From positions 70,822 through 134,821 of the forward strand of contig CASFQZ010000085.1 of the NCBI GenBank assembly GCA_949296825.1: a stretch of 64,000 bases of DNA. Direction: 5' to 3'. A program made the translations under genes and the position numbers. Positions within the stretch are counted from its first letter, which is position 1. The number at the start of each line of letters is the position of its first letter. This stretch comes from an uncultured Eubacteriales bacterium. GTDB taxonomy: Bacteria > Bacillota > Clostridia > Oscillospirales > Acutalibacteraceae. Shown here piece by piece: positions 41,399 to 50,395 of the stretch. The notes below the pieces were generated by a model. That model had not been told where the DNA came from and searched no databases. It saw only the letters and a program-made list of their open reading frames with translations.

Positions 41399-42991
41399 TT
41401 ACAGCTGGGCGGCAGCTTGTTCGGCGGGGAGCCATTGACGATAACGGGTCAGGAAGGCGCGAAAGCTCTCGACCTCCGCCGTCTGGGGAAGAGTGGTCTC
41501 CTTTTCTGCGTCGAAAAAGACCTTTTCCTTCAGATAACCGGCAAGGCTTTCCCCGGCGGCGCGGGAAGCAGCGAAGCCCGCCAGCACCGCCATGCCCCAG
41601 GGGCCGCCCTCCCCTGCGGTTTTCGTGATGGTGACCGGCGTTTCCAACGCAGCCGCGGTAAATCGCGCACCGGTTTCTCTGGTCTTATAATACCCGCCAT
41701 GGCACGCCATCGCCTCCAGCGAAACGCCCTCCCGGTACAGGATATCCATACCGATGCGCAGCGTCGCAAGGCAGGAAAACAATTGGGTTTTCATAAAATT
41801 CGGCAGGGTAAAGCGGCTGTTCTGCTCACGCAGGAACATCGGCTTGCCGCTGACAAAGCCCGTAATGCTCTCGCCGGACAGATAGTTATAATTCATCAAG
41901 CCGCCGCAGTTTTCATCGCCGTCCAGCGCGCTGAGCAGCAGCGTATCATAGAGTTTTGCCTTGGGCACATCGAGCCCGAAGGCACGTAGGCTCTCGCCGA
42001 ACAGGCGGATCCAGCCGTCCAGATCTCCGGTGCAGTTATTGCAATGGACCATGGCGACAGGCTTTCCGTCGGGGGTGGTGACCATATCAATTTCGGGATA
42101 ATAGCGCGACAGCGGACGGTCCAACACCACCATGGCAAAAATGCTGGTCCCGGCGCTGACATTGCCGGTGCGGGGGGCGACACTGTCCGTAGCGACCATA
42201 CCGGTGCCCGCATCCCCTTCCGGCGGGCAAAGCGGCACGCCGCTCTGAAAATCGCCGGTCGGATCAAGCAGCAAAGCCCCCTCGGCGGTTAACGTGCCTG
42301 CTATGTCCCCGGCAAACAGCACCCGAGGCAGGATATCCTGCAAACGCCAGAGATAATTTTTACCGGCAATCAACTCTTCAAAGGACGCCATAAAATGTTT
42401 ATCGTAATCCCCGGTGGTGCTGTCAATGGGAAACATTCCGCTGGCATCGCCCACCCCTAAGACCTTTTCGCCGGTCAAAAGAAAATGGATATACCCCGCA
42501 AGGGTGGTCATATAGGCAATCTCGGGCACATACACCTCGTCGTTCAAGATCGCCTGATACAGATGGGCGATGCTCCAGCGTTCGGGGATATTAAACCGAA
42601 AACGCTCGGAAAGCGCCGCTGCCGCTTCGCCGGTGATGGTATTGCGCCAGGTGCGGAACGGGGTCAGCAGGTTCCCGTCCTTATCAAAAACCAAAAAACC
42701 GTGCATCATGGCGGACACGCCCATACTTTTTACGGATTTTAAGGATATGCCGTAGGTTTCCTGCACATTCTTTTTCAAATCGGCAAAGCATTGCTGTAAT
42801 CCCCGGTGAACCTCATCAAGCGAATAGGTCCAAATGCCGTCAATCAGGCTGTTTTCCCAATCAAAGCTGCCGGAGGCAATGGGCTGATGGGCAAGGTCGG
42901 TCAGCACCGCTTTGATACGGGTGGAGCCGAATTCCATTCCCAGATAGGTTTCGCCCGCCGCGACGGCAGCGGCAATCGATTTCTTCTGCAT
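41399..42991 (-). CDS. FGGY-family carbohydrate kinase (xylulokinase-like)
   Basis: 530 residues, the longer end of the FGGY family. ATPase-fold motifs: [14 protein letters not shown] (phosphate 1, about 18-31), [30 protein letters not shown] and the C-terminal [16 protein letters not shown] adenosine motif. It phosphorylates a sugar or sugar alcohol; xylulose, ribulose or rhamnulose are candidates. No isomerase or aldolase is next to it. The start ATG 42991 lies six bases after GAGGG; the codon at 42997 touches it. Own promoter and terminator, so single gene unit. Confidence 0.88.
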   Translation of the reverse strand: MQKKSIAAAVAAGETYLGMEFGSTRIKAVLTDLAHQPIASGSFDWENSLIDGIWTYSLDEVHRGLQQCFADLKKNVQETYGISLKSVKSMGVSAMMHGFLVFDKDGNLLTPFRTWRNTITGEAAAALSERFRFNIPERWSIAHLYQAILNDEVYVPEIAYMTTLAGYIHFLLTGEKVLGVGDASGMFPIDSTTGDYDKHFMASFEELIAGKNYLWRLQDILPRVLFAGDIAGTLTAEGALLLDPTGDFQSGVPLCPPEGDAGTGMVATDSVAPRTGNVSAGTSIFAMVVLDRPLSRYYPEIDMVTTPDGKPVAMVHCNNCTGDLDGWIRLFGESLRAFGLDVPKAKLYDTLLLSALDGDENCGGLMNYNYLSGESITGFVSGKPMFLREQNSRFTLPNFMKTQLFSCLATLRIGMDILYREGVSLEAMACHGGYYKTRETGARFTAAALETPVTITKTAGEGGPWGMAVLAGFAASRAAGESLAGYLKEKVFFDAEKETTLPQTAEVESFRAFLTRYRQWLPAEQAAAQL

Positions 42992-43029
42992 GGTCATCCC
43001 TCACATATTTGCATAGAATTTACCGCTTT

Positions 43030-43058
43030 ATTTTAGCACAATTCGCCGAGGACGTCAA
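43030..43058 (-). promoter_or_regulatory. Promoter of the FGGY kinase gene
   Basis: TTGACG (43058-43053), 17-base spacer, TAAAAT (43035-43030), overlapping the end of the upstream frameshifted gene. Confidence 0.65.
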
Positions 43059-43811
43059 TTGCAGATTTCCGATATGACGGTAGAGATTCCTGTATACACT
43101 GTGAGAAAGGGCACAAAAGCGACCCAAGTCATTATCTGATTGTAATCGCCGTGAAAATATGTCCATGTCCAACGCCTGTCATCAAACTGCTTTACCCAGT
43201 GCCAACCGTCCACAAAGCCCAGCGATCCGCCACTCTCCCCATGATATAAATGCGGCTGTGCACCGTCCAACACATGAGAGAAACCACTGCCTCGATAAAT
43301 GTATGCTGGGGCTTCCATGTCCCCCCCCGGAAGAAGAGCCAAACCAGAACATCACTTCCGTCTCGTCCACCATAACCATCGCCAGCCAAGGGTCACGCGG
43401 CGAAGATGAACGCAAAAATGCCAGATTAACATAGTGATGCGCCAGCATTCGCTCGTTAATTGCCCGAAGTGCCGCTGTTATATTCGGCTCGGCAATCGAA
43501 ATACTGTTTTCCTGCGTCACTCTGGGCTCTACAGAAAACGACTGGTAATCTGAATCGAAATATAGTGTCAGTCCGCCGTTTTCCGACATCGCACCGGCAA
43601 GACCACTCGCCTTTTCATCATAAAATTGACGAAAATATGCAGCGCTCTGTTGCAGCTCCGATCGCACCGAAAAATAATCACTGATGTGTAAATATTGATA
43701 AGTAGCATTATTAATCCCTATGAAGAGATCTGCCAATATGCACAATATATAAAAAATAGCAAGTCCTAAAAGTATTATTTTAATTGCAAGCTTACGCCTC
43801 AAAATTTTCAC
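43055..43811 (-). pseudogene. Membrane protein gene frameshifted at a G8 tract
   Basis: Two frames together make one protein of about 250 residues. Frame one (43811 to 43182) encodes a membrane helix (about 9-29), a helical stretch and a beta-rich domain up to MFWFGSSSGGG. At eight consecutive C on the plus strand (43321-43328) the sensible sequence moves to the next frame and goes on GDMEAPAYIYRG to the end at 43055, including a C-terminal helix. Seven G would restore the full frame. The start could be GTG 43811 or, with better ribosome-site spacing, TTG 43802. I do not recognise the family. Truncation, phase variation or a homopolymer sequencing error are all possible. Confidence 0.75.
43321..43328 (-). 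repeat. Homopolymer of eight G (coding strand) at the frameshift
   Basis: The only long G/C homopolymer noticed in the window, exactly at the break between the two halves of the membrane protein gene. Confidence 0.85.
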
Positions 43812-43888
43812 CTTACTTAATTGTAATATGCAAAAAACATTTAAACAGAAAATGACAGATCATAAGATACCATACAATAAAAATAGTC

Positions 43889-43911
43889 AAAAAATGGGAG
43901 CCGAAGCTCCC
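43889..43911 (-). terminator. Terminator of hpf
   Basis: GGGAGC-TTCG-GCTCCC hairpin with a TTCG tetraloop, followed by ATTTTTT on the minus strand. Confidence 0.88.
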
Positions 43912-43946
43912 GCACAACGGAGGGGATTTCCCTGCCGGTTAATTGC

Positions 43947-44477
43947 TTATTCAATTTCAGGAACCAATAAGCCGTAGCCGCCGTCGCTTCTGACATAAAC
44001 CACGCAAACGCGGTCGGTGTGGTCATCCAGGAACATATAGAACTGGTGGCCGAGCATATTCATCTGCAAAATCGCTTCGTCCACAGACTGAGGCTTCAGG
44101 GCGATGTCCTTGGTCCGAACCACCTCGTAATCGGATTCGTCCTCGACCACATCGTCGCCGAAGTTAAACTCCTCCAGCGCGCCGCGGCGCAGCCTCTTTT
44201 CGACCTTGGTTTTGTTTTTGCGGATCTTACGGATCAGGGAATCGACACAGGCATCCAGCGCGTCGTTCATATCCACGCTGCGCTCCTGGGCACGGACGAT
44301 CAGTCCGTTGCTGTTCACGGTAATTTCCACCGCAGCCATCGTTTTTTCAATACTGACGGTGATTTTGGCGTTCGCCTCATCGTCAAAAAAGCGATCAATT
44401 TTGGCAAGCTTCTTCTCCGCTCTGTCTCTGAAAGAATCTCTGGGGTTGCACTTGCGGCCGATAATCGTGATGTTCAT
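43947..44477 (-). CDS. hpf: Ribosome hibernation promoting factor (long form)
   Basis: 176 residues. The N-terminal S30AE domain (about 1-95) binds the 30S decoding site; the C-terminal domain (about 120-176, with KPQSVDEAILQMNMLGHQFYMF) dimerises 70S ribosomes into 100S. Both parts are intact, marking the long HPF of Bacillota, used in stationary phase. The start ATG 44477 has AAGGAG eight bases upstream; the codon at 44483 overlaps it. It is a single-gene unit with its own promoter and terminator. Confidence 0.95.
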   Translation of the reverse strand: MNITIIGRKCNPRDSFRDRAEKKLAKIDRFFDDEANAKITVSIEKTMAAVEITVNSNGLIVRAQERSVDMNDALDACVDSLIRKIRKNKTKVEKRLRRGALEEFNFGDDVVEDESDYEVVRTKDIALKPQSVDEAILQMNMLGHQFYMFLDDHTDRVCVVYVRSDGGYGLLVPEIE

Positions 44478-44569
44478 AGTCACATCTCCTTCTGCGGTAT
44501 TCGGAAAAGAAGAAAAGGCATGGTAGGGCTATGCCGCCCACACCCTGCCTTCCTTCTTGTTCCGGTTTT

Positions 44570-44598
44570 ATTATAACATGGGGAAGTAAAAAAGTAAA
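44570..44598 (-). promoter_or_regulatory. Promoter of hpf
   Basis: TTTACT (44598-44593), 17-base spacer, TATAAT (44575-44570). Confidence 0.65.
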
Positions 44599-44637
44599 CA
44601 ATTTTTTATAATTATTTACGTTTTGTCGAGACATTTT

Positions 44638-45933
44638 TCACAGTAAAGCGGGATGCTCCGCCGATGGCTGGAAATATACGGGGTTGGTTACCGCCGTAAA
44701 GAAACTGCCTTTGCCGAGGCGAGGCACCGCTTTCAAATAGGCAAACTGCTCCTTGGCGCTGACGGTAACGGTCGCTCTGCCGCCGCAAAGCGTCACCTCG
44801 CGCTCTCCCCTGCCGCTGACCAGCACCAGCTTTTCCATGGGAGAAATCTTTGCTTCCACAAACAGCTCCACATGCCTGCCGCAGGGAACGGTATCCCCCA
44901 TCCGGTGCGCACCGCTGGTCATAGAGAGGAAGGCACCGTTTTTACCGGAGGTGACAAAGGCGTGCCCCGCCGCCAGCGATGCCAGCAAATCCCCTGTGTC
45001 GGGGGAAGGACTGTAAACGGCTGTAACCGGCTGCCCGAGGCGGATCGGAAAATTACCCCTATGGTAATCGCTGCCGCCGACAATCGGAATCTTCCTGCCC
45101 TGCTTCAACAGCTCCGTCCACCACAAAAGGGCACGGGCATTGGCCGGTCGCATCGGACCGTTCCAAATTTCCATCCAGTCAAAGGCGGTATCATCCTCCC
45201 ACAGATAGGGACAAACCCCGCATTTCGGATGATTGACCGAGACATAAGCGCCTTTTTCCCGGGCGTTTTGCAAAAGCCGGCGCATTTGCTCTCTGTCATT
45301 GGCAATAAAACCATGATCAAAGGGATGGCGAATACCGAACAGGTTCATGTGTCCCTTATAATGGGTCCATTCGACCGCCGGGATGCAGGTAAAATCCGCA
45401 AGCACCGGCAGACGGTCATTTTCAGAAAAATTATTATGGTCGGCAAAGGCTATAAAATCCAGCCCATGTTTTTTCGCCCGCACCGCCAGCTCCCAGGCGC
45501 TGTACTTGCCATCGGATGCCTCGGTATGCACATGAAGATCGCCGTAATAAAAGCGGCTTTCCAGCGTTTCAAAGGTGATGGTATAAGTCACATCGATATA
45601 GGAACCGGATATCTGGTACGCGCCGACCAGAATGCGCCATTCACCGGGGCAAATCGGCTCGGAAAAATACCCTTTTTCCGACCCGTATTTGCCGACATGG
45701 ACTTCCTCTTTAGCGCTGCCGCTCCAGCCCAGGAAGCGTCCATCGCCGTCCTGCAGACCGAGGTCAATCATATTTGCCGTTTTACGCCGTCCGGTCAGCC
45801 CCTGGGTGACCTTGTTGTAAGCATAACGGACGGTGATCTTATCCACCCCTGCGGGGACGGTAAAGGGAATGGAATAATAGGAACCTTTTTTCGTTTTTTC
45901 CACTCGATGGCGGATTACCTGTACTGTTTTCAT
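44638..45933 (-). CDS. PHP-domain metallohydrolase (CehA/McbA family)
   Basis: 431 residues. An N-terminal beta-domain of about 130 residues precedes a PHP domain starting FYYGDLHVHTEASDGKYS (His pair about residue 138), then IAFADHNNF, AVEWTHYKGHMNLFG and VGGSDYH, the metal ligands of the PHP family. CehA/McbA-type enzymes hydrolyse phosphoesters or other esters; the substrate is unknown. The ATG overlaps the esterase stop codon (ATGA), so it is translated with it. Last gene of the transporter-esterase-PHP operon. Confidence 0.85.
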   Translation of the reverse strand: MKTVQVIRHRVEKTKKGSYYSIPFTVPAGVDKITVRYAYNKVTQGLTGRRKTANMIDLGLQDGDGRFLGWSGSAKEEVHVGKYGSEKGYFSEPICPGEWRILVGAYQISGSYIDVTYTITFETLESRFYYGDLHVHTEASDGKYSAWELAVRAKKHGLDFIAFADHNNFSENDRLPVLADFTCIPAVEWTHYKGHMNLFGIRHPFDHGFIANDREQMRRLLQNAREKGAYVSVNHPKCGVCPYLWEDDTAFDWMEIWNGPMRPANARALLWWTELLKQGRKIPIVGGSDYHRGNFPIRLGQPVTAVYSPSPDTGDLLASLAAGHAFVTSGKNGAFLSMTSGAHRMGDTVPCGRHVELFVEAKISPMEKLVLVSGRGEREVTLCGGRATVTVSAKEQFAYLKAVPRLGKGSFFTAVTNPVYFQPSAEHPALL

Positions 45934-46685
45934 TTTTTCATATACAAATCAATAAACTGTTTTAAATGACGATCCCAGAAATTCCACTCATGGCTGCCGT
46001 CTTCGGTCACATAGGTGATCGGAATATCCAGCTCCTTTGCCCGGGCGTGGAAATTTTCGTTGGTCAAAAGCAGGTCATCCTGCAAGCCGCAGGCAACATA
46101 GATCGGCAGATCCTTTCCCCTCACCCGCGGAAGCAGAGCCTTGGGGTTCAGGGGCGAATGCTCCGGATCACCTGCCTCCTTGAGCAAAAACGGAAATTCG
46201 CGTTCCCACTGCGCCTTGCGAGCCAGCGCCAGCGGCGTCAGATCCAGAATGCCGGAAAAGCTGCCGACAGCGGCATATTGCTGCGGGTAGGTCAGCGCCG
46301 CACGCATCGCGCCGAAGCCGCCCATCGACAGACCGGCAATATAATTCTGTTCACGCGCCCGCGACAGTCCGAAGACACAGGAAAAATATTCCGGCAGCTC
46401 CCGGGTGACATAGGAAAAATAATTCTGACCCAGCACCTGATCGCAATACATACTGCGCCCTACCGAGGGCATTACCAACACCAGGTCGTTTTCACGGGCA
46501 TAGATTTCAATTTTTGCGTTGCGCAGCCAGTTGGTGCCGTCGTCCGACAAGCCGTGCAAAAGCCAGAGCACCTTTCGCCGGGACAGGGGCTTGCCGTTCG
46601 TGCGCACCGAATCGGGGAAGCAGACCGTCACCAACGTATTCATCTGCAATTCCTTTGATGCAAAATCAACCAAAGCAAGAGCCAT
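45930..46685 (-). CDS. Esterase, CE1/tributyrin-esterase type
   Basis: 251 residues. Alpha/beta hydrolase with LHGLSDDGTNWL (oxyanion region), the nucleophile elbow GLSMGGFGAMRAA (about residue 120) and the terminal SHEWNFWDRHL, where H is the catalytic histidine. The family includes acetyl xylan, feruloyl and tributyrin esterases. No signal peptide. A role in removing acyl groups from an imported sugar is plausible given the upstream sugar transporter. Fourteen bases or fewer separate it from its neighbours. Confidence 0.88.
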   Translation of the reverse strand: MALALVDFASKELQMNTLVTVCFPDSVRTNGKPLSRRKVLWLLHGLSDDGTNWLRNAKIEIYARENDLVLVMPSVGRSMYCDQVLGQNYFSYVTRELPEYFSCVFGLSRAREQNYIAGLSMGGFGAMRAALTYPQQYAAVGSFSGILDLTPLALARKAQWEREFPFLLKEAGDPEHSPLNPKALLPRVRGKDLPIYVACGLQDDLLLTNENFHARAKELDIPITYVTEDGSHEWNFWDRHLKQFIDLYMKK

Positions 46686-46698
46686 ACAACAGCCTCCT

Positions 46699-48030
46699 TT
46701 ACGCCTTCTCGTTTTGTTCAGCTTCCTGTTTCTCCACCGCCGGTTCGTCCCTAAATTTCAACCAGAAGGAGAACAAAAAGCCCACCAGCAGCAGAAGCGC
46801 GGGAAACAGAACAGTCAAAAACCGGGAAGCGTCGCCGGGGTTATCACCGGGCACATCGCCGCTCTCAAAGCCATAGATCGTATCCACGATCAGATAGCCC
46901 GCCGAAACGAAAAGCCCGTTGGCTTTGTTCAAAACGCCCAGAAGGCTGGAGTAAATCCCCTCCCGTCGCAGACCGTATTTTTTAGCGTCCTCGTCCAGAA
47001 TGCGGGCAGAGACCAGATCCATCGACGCCTGTACGCCCGCCATGCCGAAGCCCAGAAGCACCACCACCGGCAGCGCCGCGCCCAGGACCGAGGTAATATA
47101 AAGCGGAAGGATGCAGACGGTAATCAGCCCAAACGCCAACCGCCAGGCTCGCATAACCGACAGCCGGTGGATAATCTTGATCCATGCGGGAATAAAGATG
47201 ATTGCACTGAGAATGGCAACGCCAAGCAGGAGGGTGGAGCTCATGCCGTCGTCTCTGCCCAGATAATATTTGACATAAAACGGAACGCCCGCCTGCACCA
47301 GTGCCAGCGCTGCGCCGAAGCAGGCGTTGGTCATACCGTATTTCCAGAATTTCGGATTGGATACCACTGCCTTGACGCTGGTCAAAAGTCCGGGCTTGGG
47401 CTGATCCATCAAGGAAAGATCTTCCCGGGCGCCAAACGCCATGAACCAGATCACCGCGATGGCGAGAATGCCGTAAACGATCGCCGTGTTGCCAAACCCG
47501 ATTTTTTCCGCCACCACCGGCGTTAAGGCAATGCTGACCACCATGGCGATTAACTGGAAAATCTGCCGGATGGCATTGGTTTTTGCCCGCTCGCGCTCGT
47601 CGCGGAACAGCTCGGGGAACAGAGCGCCGTAGTTGGTGCTGATCATGGAATCCAGCGTACCGGTCAGCATATACATCAGCATCACATAGGCAAAGGGCGT
47701 ATCGGCGCCCAAGGGGCCCGGCGGATTAAAGAAAAGGATATAGCAAACCACCAAAAGGGGCGTTGCAATCACCAGCCACGGGCGGCGCCTGCCGTACTTT
47801 GTCCGGGTCCGGTCCGACAGAAAACCATAGATCGGATTATCGACCGCGTCCAGAAACGTATAGGCAAAGGTGATGATGGCAAACTGATTGAAGGTCACCG
47901 CGCTGAGCTGATCCACATAAAAGACGGTGGCAAAGGTCTTGAACATATTGATCGGGATAGAGGTGCCAAACATACCGAACGCATAGCGGAAGGGGTTGGT
48001 TTTTCGCAGCTGTTTTTTTTGGTCAGACAT
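46699..48030 (-). CDS. MFS/GPH-type sugar symporter
   Basis: 443 residues, twelve membrane helices. The GPH (glycoside-pentoside-hexuronide) features include DAVDNPIYGFLSDRTRTKYGRRRPW (an expanded MFS motif A, about 60-85) and RTNAIRQIF-type sequence in the cytoplasmic loop. It probably imports a glycoside with a cation. The ATG follows AAAGGAG. The esterase and PHP genes follow at once. A terminator separates it from the phosphoesterase upstream, with no clear promoter between, so read-through or a weak promoter must express it. Confidence 0.88.
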   Translation of the reverse strand: MSDQKKQLRKTNPFRYAFGMFGTSIPINMFKTFATVFYVDQLSAVTFNQFAIITFAYTFLDAVDNPIYGFLSDRTRTKYGRRRPWLVIATPLLVVCYILFFNPPGPLGADTPFAYVMLMYMLTGTLDSMISTNYGALFPELFRDERERAKTNAIRQIFQLIAMVVSIALTPVVAEKIGFGNTAIVYGILAIAVIWFMAFGAREDLSLMDQPKPGLLTSVKAVVSNPKFWKYGMTNACFGAALALVQAGVPFYVKYYLGRDDGMSSTLLLGVAILSAIIFIPAWIKIIHRLSVMRAWRLAFGLITVCILPLYITSVLGAALPVVVLLGFGMAGVQASMDLVSARILDEDAKKYGLRREGIYSSLLGVLNKANGLFVSAGYLIVDTIYGFESGDVPGDNPGDASRFLTVLFPALLLLVGFLFSFWLKFRDEPAVEKQEAEQNEKA

Positions 48031-48093
48031 AAAAACGCTCCTTTCTTATAAAACAGGGACTCGTCCTTTCACGTTCCCGGTTTTGCGTAGATG

Positions 48094-48129
48094 AAAAACA
48101 GCACGACGGGAAAGGCTCCTGCCGTGCTG
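48094..48129 (-). terminator. Terminator between the phosphoesterase and sugar transporter genes
   Basis: CAGCACGGCAGGAGCC/CCGTCGTGCTG imperfect stem followed by five T on the minus strand. Confidence 0.7.
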
Positions 48130-48134
48130 CGGTT

Positions 48135-49271
48135 TTATTTTTCGATATGCAAATCAATCGTATCGCGCTTGACAATATTACCGCTCTGGTTGACATAGGC
48201 AATCAGGCAAAGGGAATCCTGCACCGTCAGATTGGCGCTGGTGTATTCATCCTTGGAACCCGGCTTGCCGCCGATCAGGATATCGCATTGGAGGGCACGG
48301 GAATTGCGCGGCGCATCCTTGGGGACGACCTCGGTCTGATGAAAATGACCGGCAATCATCAGCTCGGGATGAATCTGTTCATTCATCACGCGAACCCATT
48401 CATTATAAATATCATTCTCGATATCAAAGGGGGTCTTTTCGCCGCGGCAGTCCTCCAGATTGCGGATAGCAAAGGGCACATGGGAAATGACCATACGGTG
48501 TCGGATGCCTGCGTCCCGATAGACGCCGCTTTCCGCCAGCTTGTGCAGATATTCGGTCTGCTCGACGCGCCAGGGTTCATACGCTGCGGTGCCGCCGTAT
48601 TCGGGGTGGGTATCGCGTTTGTCCTCGCCACAGTCCAACAGCAGGAACCAGAACGCGCCCAGACGGACATAAAAATAGGATCTGCCGTTCGCCGTCGGAT
48701 ACAAAAGCGACATTTTTTCGGCGGCGGCGCCGCGCAGGTCATGGTTGCCCCGGGAAAAGATCACCGGAATTTCGCCCCCGGTGACATCCGAAGCGATCTG
48801 ATACGGCAGCAGAATCTGATCGATTGTGGCGCTGTAATCCTGGATATCGCCATTGAGGATCAACAGGTTGAGATCTTTGCCGAAAAAAGCGGCGGAATCG
48901 GCGGGCGCTTTCCTTCTGCCATGGCAATCGGAAATATGGCAGATATGCATCGGTCCCTCTTCCGGCACCGGGCGGAAGGAATAGGTATAGCTTTGCTCCG
49001 GCGCGGAAAAGCAGGTAAACGGCAGACGAAGGATCACCCGCGCCGCATGGATGGTATAGGATTTTTCCCGATCCAACAGCTCTTTGCTGACGCGGAACAA
49101 ATGCACCCGCGTATCGGAAATACGAACGCCGTTCGCCGTATCATAATAGGTTTTATCACCGATGGTGACACGCATCAGCGCCTTATCCCTGACCGGGACG
49201 GCAATGACATAGTTGTCCTCCACCGCCGCAACCGACGGGTGGCAAAGCAGAACGCCAAGGGATGAAGCCAC
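48135..49271 (-). CDS. Calcineurin-like metallophosphoesterase (cytoplasmic)
   Basis: 378 residues. An N-terminal beta domain of about 105 residues precedes the phosphoesterase core: HISDCHGRR (DxH), LNGDIQD (GDxx), FSRGNHDLRG (GNHD), ISHVPF and MIAGHFHQTE (GHxH), all metal ligands present. No signal peptide or membrane helix. The start is GTG 49271, with AGGAGGAGG upstream. It follows the aldolase gene by 26 bases and is probably cotranscribed with it. The substrate is unknown; the context suggests a phosphorylated sugar or a nucleotide-sugar product. Confidence 0.88.
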   Translation of the reverse strand: MASSLGVLLCHPSVAAVEDNYVIAVPVRDKALMRVTIGDKTYYDTANGVRISDTRVHLFRVSKELLDREKSYTIHAARVILRLPFTCFSAPEQSYTYSFRPVPEEGPMHICHISDCHGRRKAPADSAAFFGKDLNLLILNGDIQDYSATIDQILLPYQIASDVTGGEIPVIFSRGNHDLRGAAAEKMSLLYPTANGRSYFYVRLGAFWFLLLDCGEDKRDTHPEYGGTAAYEPWRVEQTEYLHKLAESGVYRDAGIRHRMVISHVPFAIRNLEDCRGEKTPFDIENDIYNEWVRVMNEQIHPELMIAGHFHQTEVVPKDAPRNSRALQCDILIGGKPGSKDEYTSANLTVQDSLCLIAYVNQSGNIVKRDTIDLHIEK

Positions 49272-49297
49272 AGTAAATACCTCCTCCTGCTGCCGGA

Positions 49298-50200
49298 TCA
49301 GCCGTCGAATTCAATGCCCAGTGCCGCCAGCTCTTTTTTCAGAGCTGCCAGCTCATCGGCGGTATAGACCTTGGACGGATAAACCGCATTGCCCATATCA
49401 AAGCCCTTGCAGGTCATCGCGGCTTTTACGCCCTTGATCGCGCCGTTTTCGCTATAGCGAAGCAGAACATCGATCACGCGGTTGATTTTATACTGCCACT
49501 GGCGGGCGGTTTCCCAATCGCCTGCCATGGCGGCGTTATATTCGGCGACAAACCAGTCGGGCATTACATTGTAGGTGGAGCCAATGCAGCCCTGCGCGCC
49601 CATGATCAGCCCGCAAATCAGCATTTCATCGGGACCGTTGATGATATTGATGTCGCCGCCGTTCAGCTCGCAGAGCTTGCGCATCAGGAAATAATCGGGC
49701 AGGGTATATTTCAAGCCGATCACCGTCGGGATTTCCATCAGCCGCCTGACCAAAGAAACCACATCGGATTTAATGTGGGCGGTGACATAGACGATCAGGG
49801 GCTTATCGGTAAAAGAAGCGATCTTGCGGTAATAATCGACAATCTCATCGTCGGTAAAAGAGAAATAGAAATTGGGTGCAAGGGAAGAAATGGCGTCCAC
49901 GCCGACCTTATCCGCGTGTTTGACCAATTCCACTGCGTCGTTATAGCAGGGGGCGCCGACGTGCTCAATGATAACGCCTCTGCCGCCGTTGTTTTCCATC
50001 ACGGTTTCGCTCATTTCAAGGCGGGTCTTTAGCGAAAGAGAGGGGCCCTCGCCGGTGGAACCATTGATGTAAAAGCCTTTTACGCCCTTGGCGTAATGAT
50101 AATCCATCATGGCTTTGACGGTATGCTTTTTTATGCTGCCGTCGTCATTGAACGGGGTCAGCATGGCGGGCATGACGCCGGTAAAGCGGATATTGCTCAT
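49298..50200 (-). CDS. Dihydrodipicolinate synthase/N-acetylneuraminate lyase family aldolase
   Basis: 300 residues, one full TIM barrel. The pyruvate-binding motif GSTGEGPSLS (about 45-54) and the Schiff-base lysine in VIGLKYT (about 163) identify the family. GSTGEG and GLKYT fit sialate lyases better than DapA, which usually has GTTGE and GIKE. It would cleave N-acetylneuraminate or a related keto-acid sugar. No other sialic-acid genes (nanE, nanK) are in the window. The start ATG 50200 has GGGAG eight bases upstream. It has a good promoter and is followed by a metallophosphoesterase. Confidence 0.85.
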   Translation of the reverse strand: MSNIRFTGVMPAMLTPFNDDGSIKKHTVKAMMDYHYAKGVKGFYINGSTGEGPSLSLKTRLEMSETVMENNGGRGVIIEHVGAPCYNDAVELVKHADKVGVDAISSLAPNFYFSFTDDEIVDYYRKIASFTDKPLIVYVTAHIKSDVVSLVRRLMEIPTVIGLKYTLPDYFLMRKLCELNGGDINIINGPDEMLICGLIMGAQGCIGSTYNVMPDWFVAEYNAAMAGDWETARQWQYKINRVIDVLLRYSENGAIKGVKAAMTCKGFDMGNAVYPSKVYTADELAALKKELAALGIEFDG

Positions 50201-50234
50201 TGTAATTACTCCCATCAGTTAAAATCACAGGCTC

Positions 50235-50263
50235 ATTTTACCATACCTTCCTGCCGGATTCAA
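50235..50263 (-). promoter_or_regulatory. Promoter of the aldolase-phosphoesterase operon
   Basis: TTGAAT (50263-50258), 17-base spacer, TAAAAT (50240-50235). It is divergent from the CNNM promoter 45 bases away. Confidence 0.65.
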
Positions 50264-50307
50264 TGCTTTTCTCTATTATTTTATCCAAAAAAGAGCGCCG
50301 TCTGCAA

Positions 50308-50336
50308 TTGACAAGCCGCGCCGCTTGTTGTATAAT
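50308..50336 (+). promoter_or_regulatory. Promoter of the CNNM-valS operon
   Basis: TTGACA (50308-50313), 17-base spacer, TATAAT (50331-50336), perfect consensus. The leader is only about 50 bases, too short for a T-box. Confidence 0.85.
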
Positions 50337-50395
50337 AGCCTAAATATGGTTTACCATATGATATATTTTTATTTTTTGAAAGGAGATTTCATCTC

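Noticed and set aside
49298..50200. dapA (lysine biosynthesis) as the aldolase name
   Set aside because: GSTGEG and GLKYT with sugar-gene context fit sialate-lyase-type aldolases better, though not conclusively.
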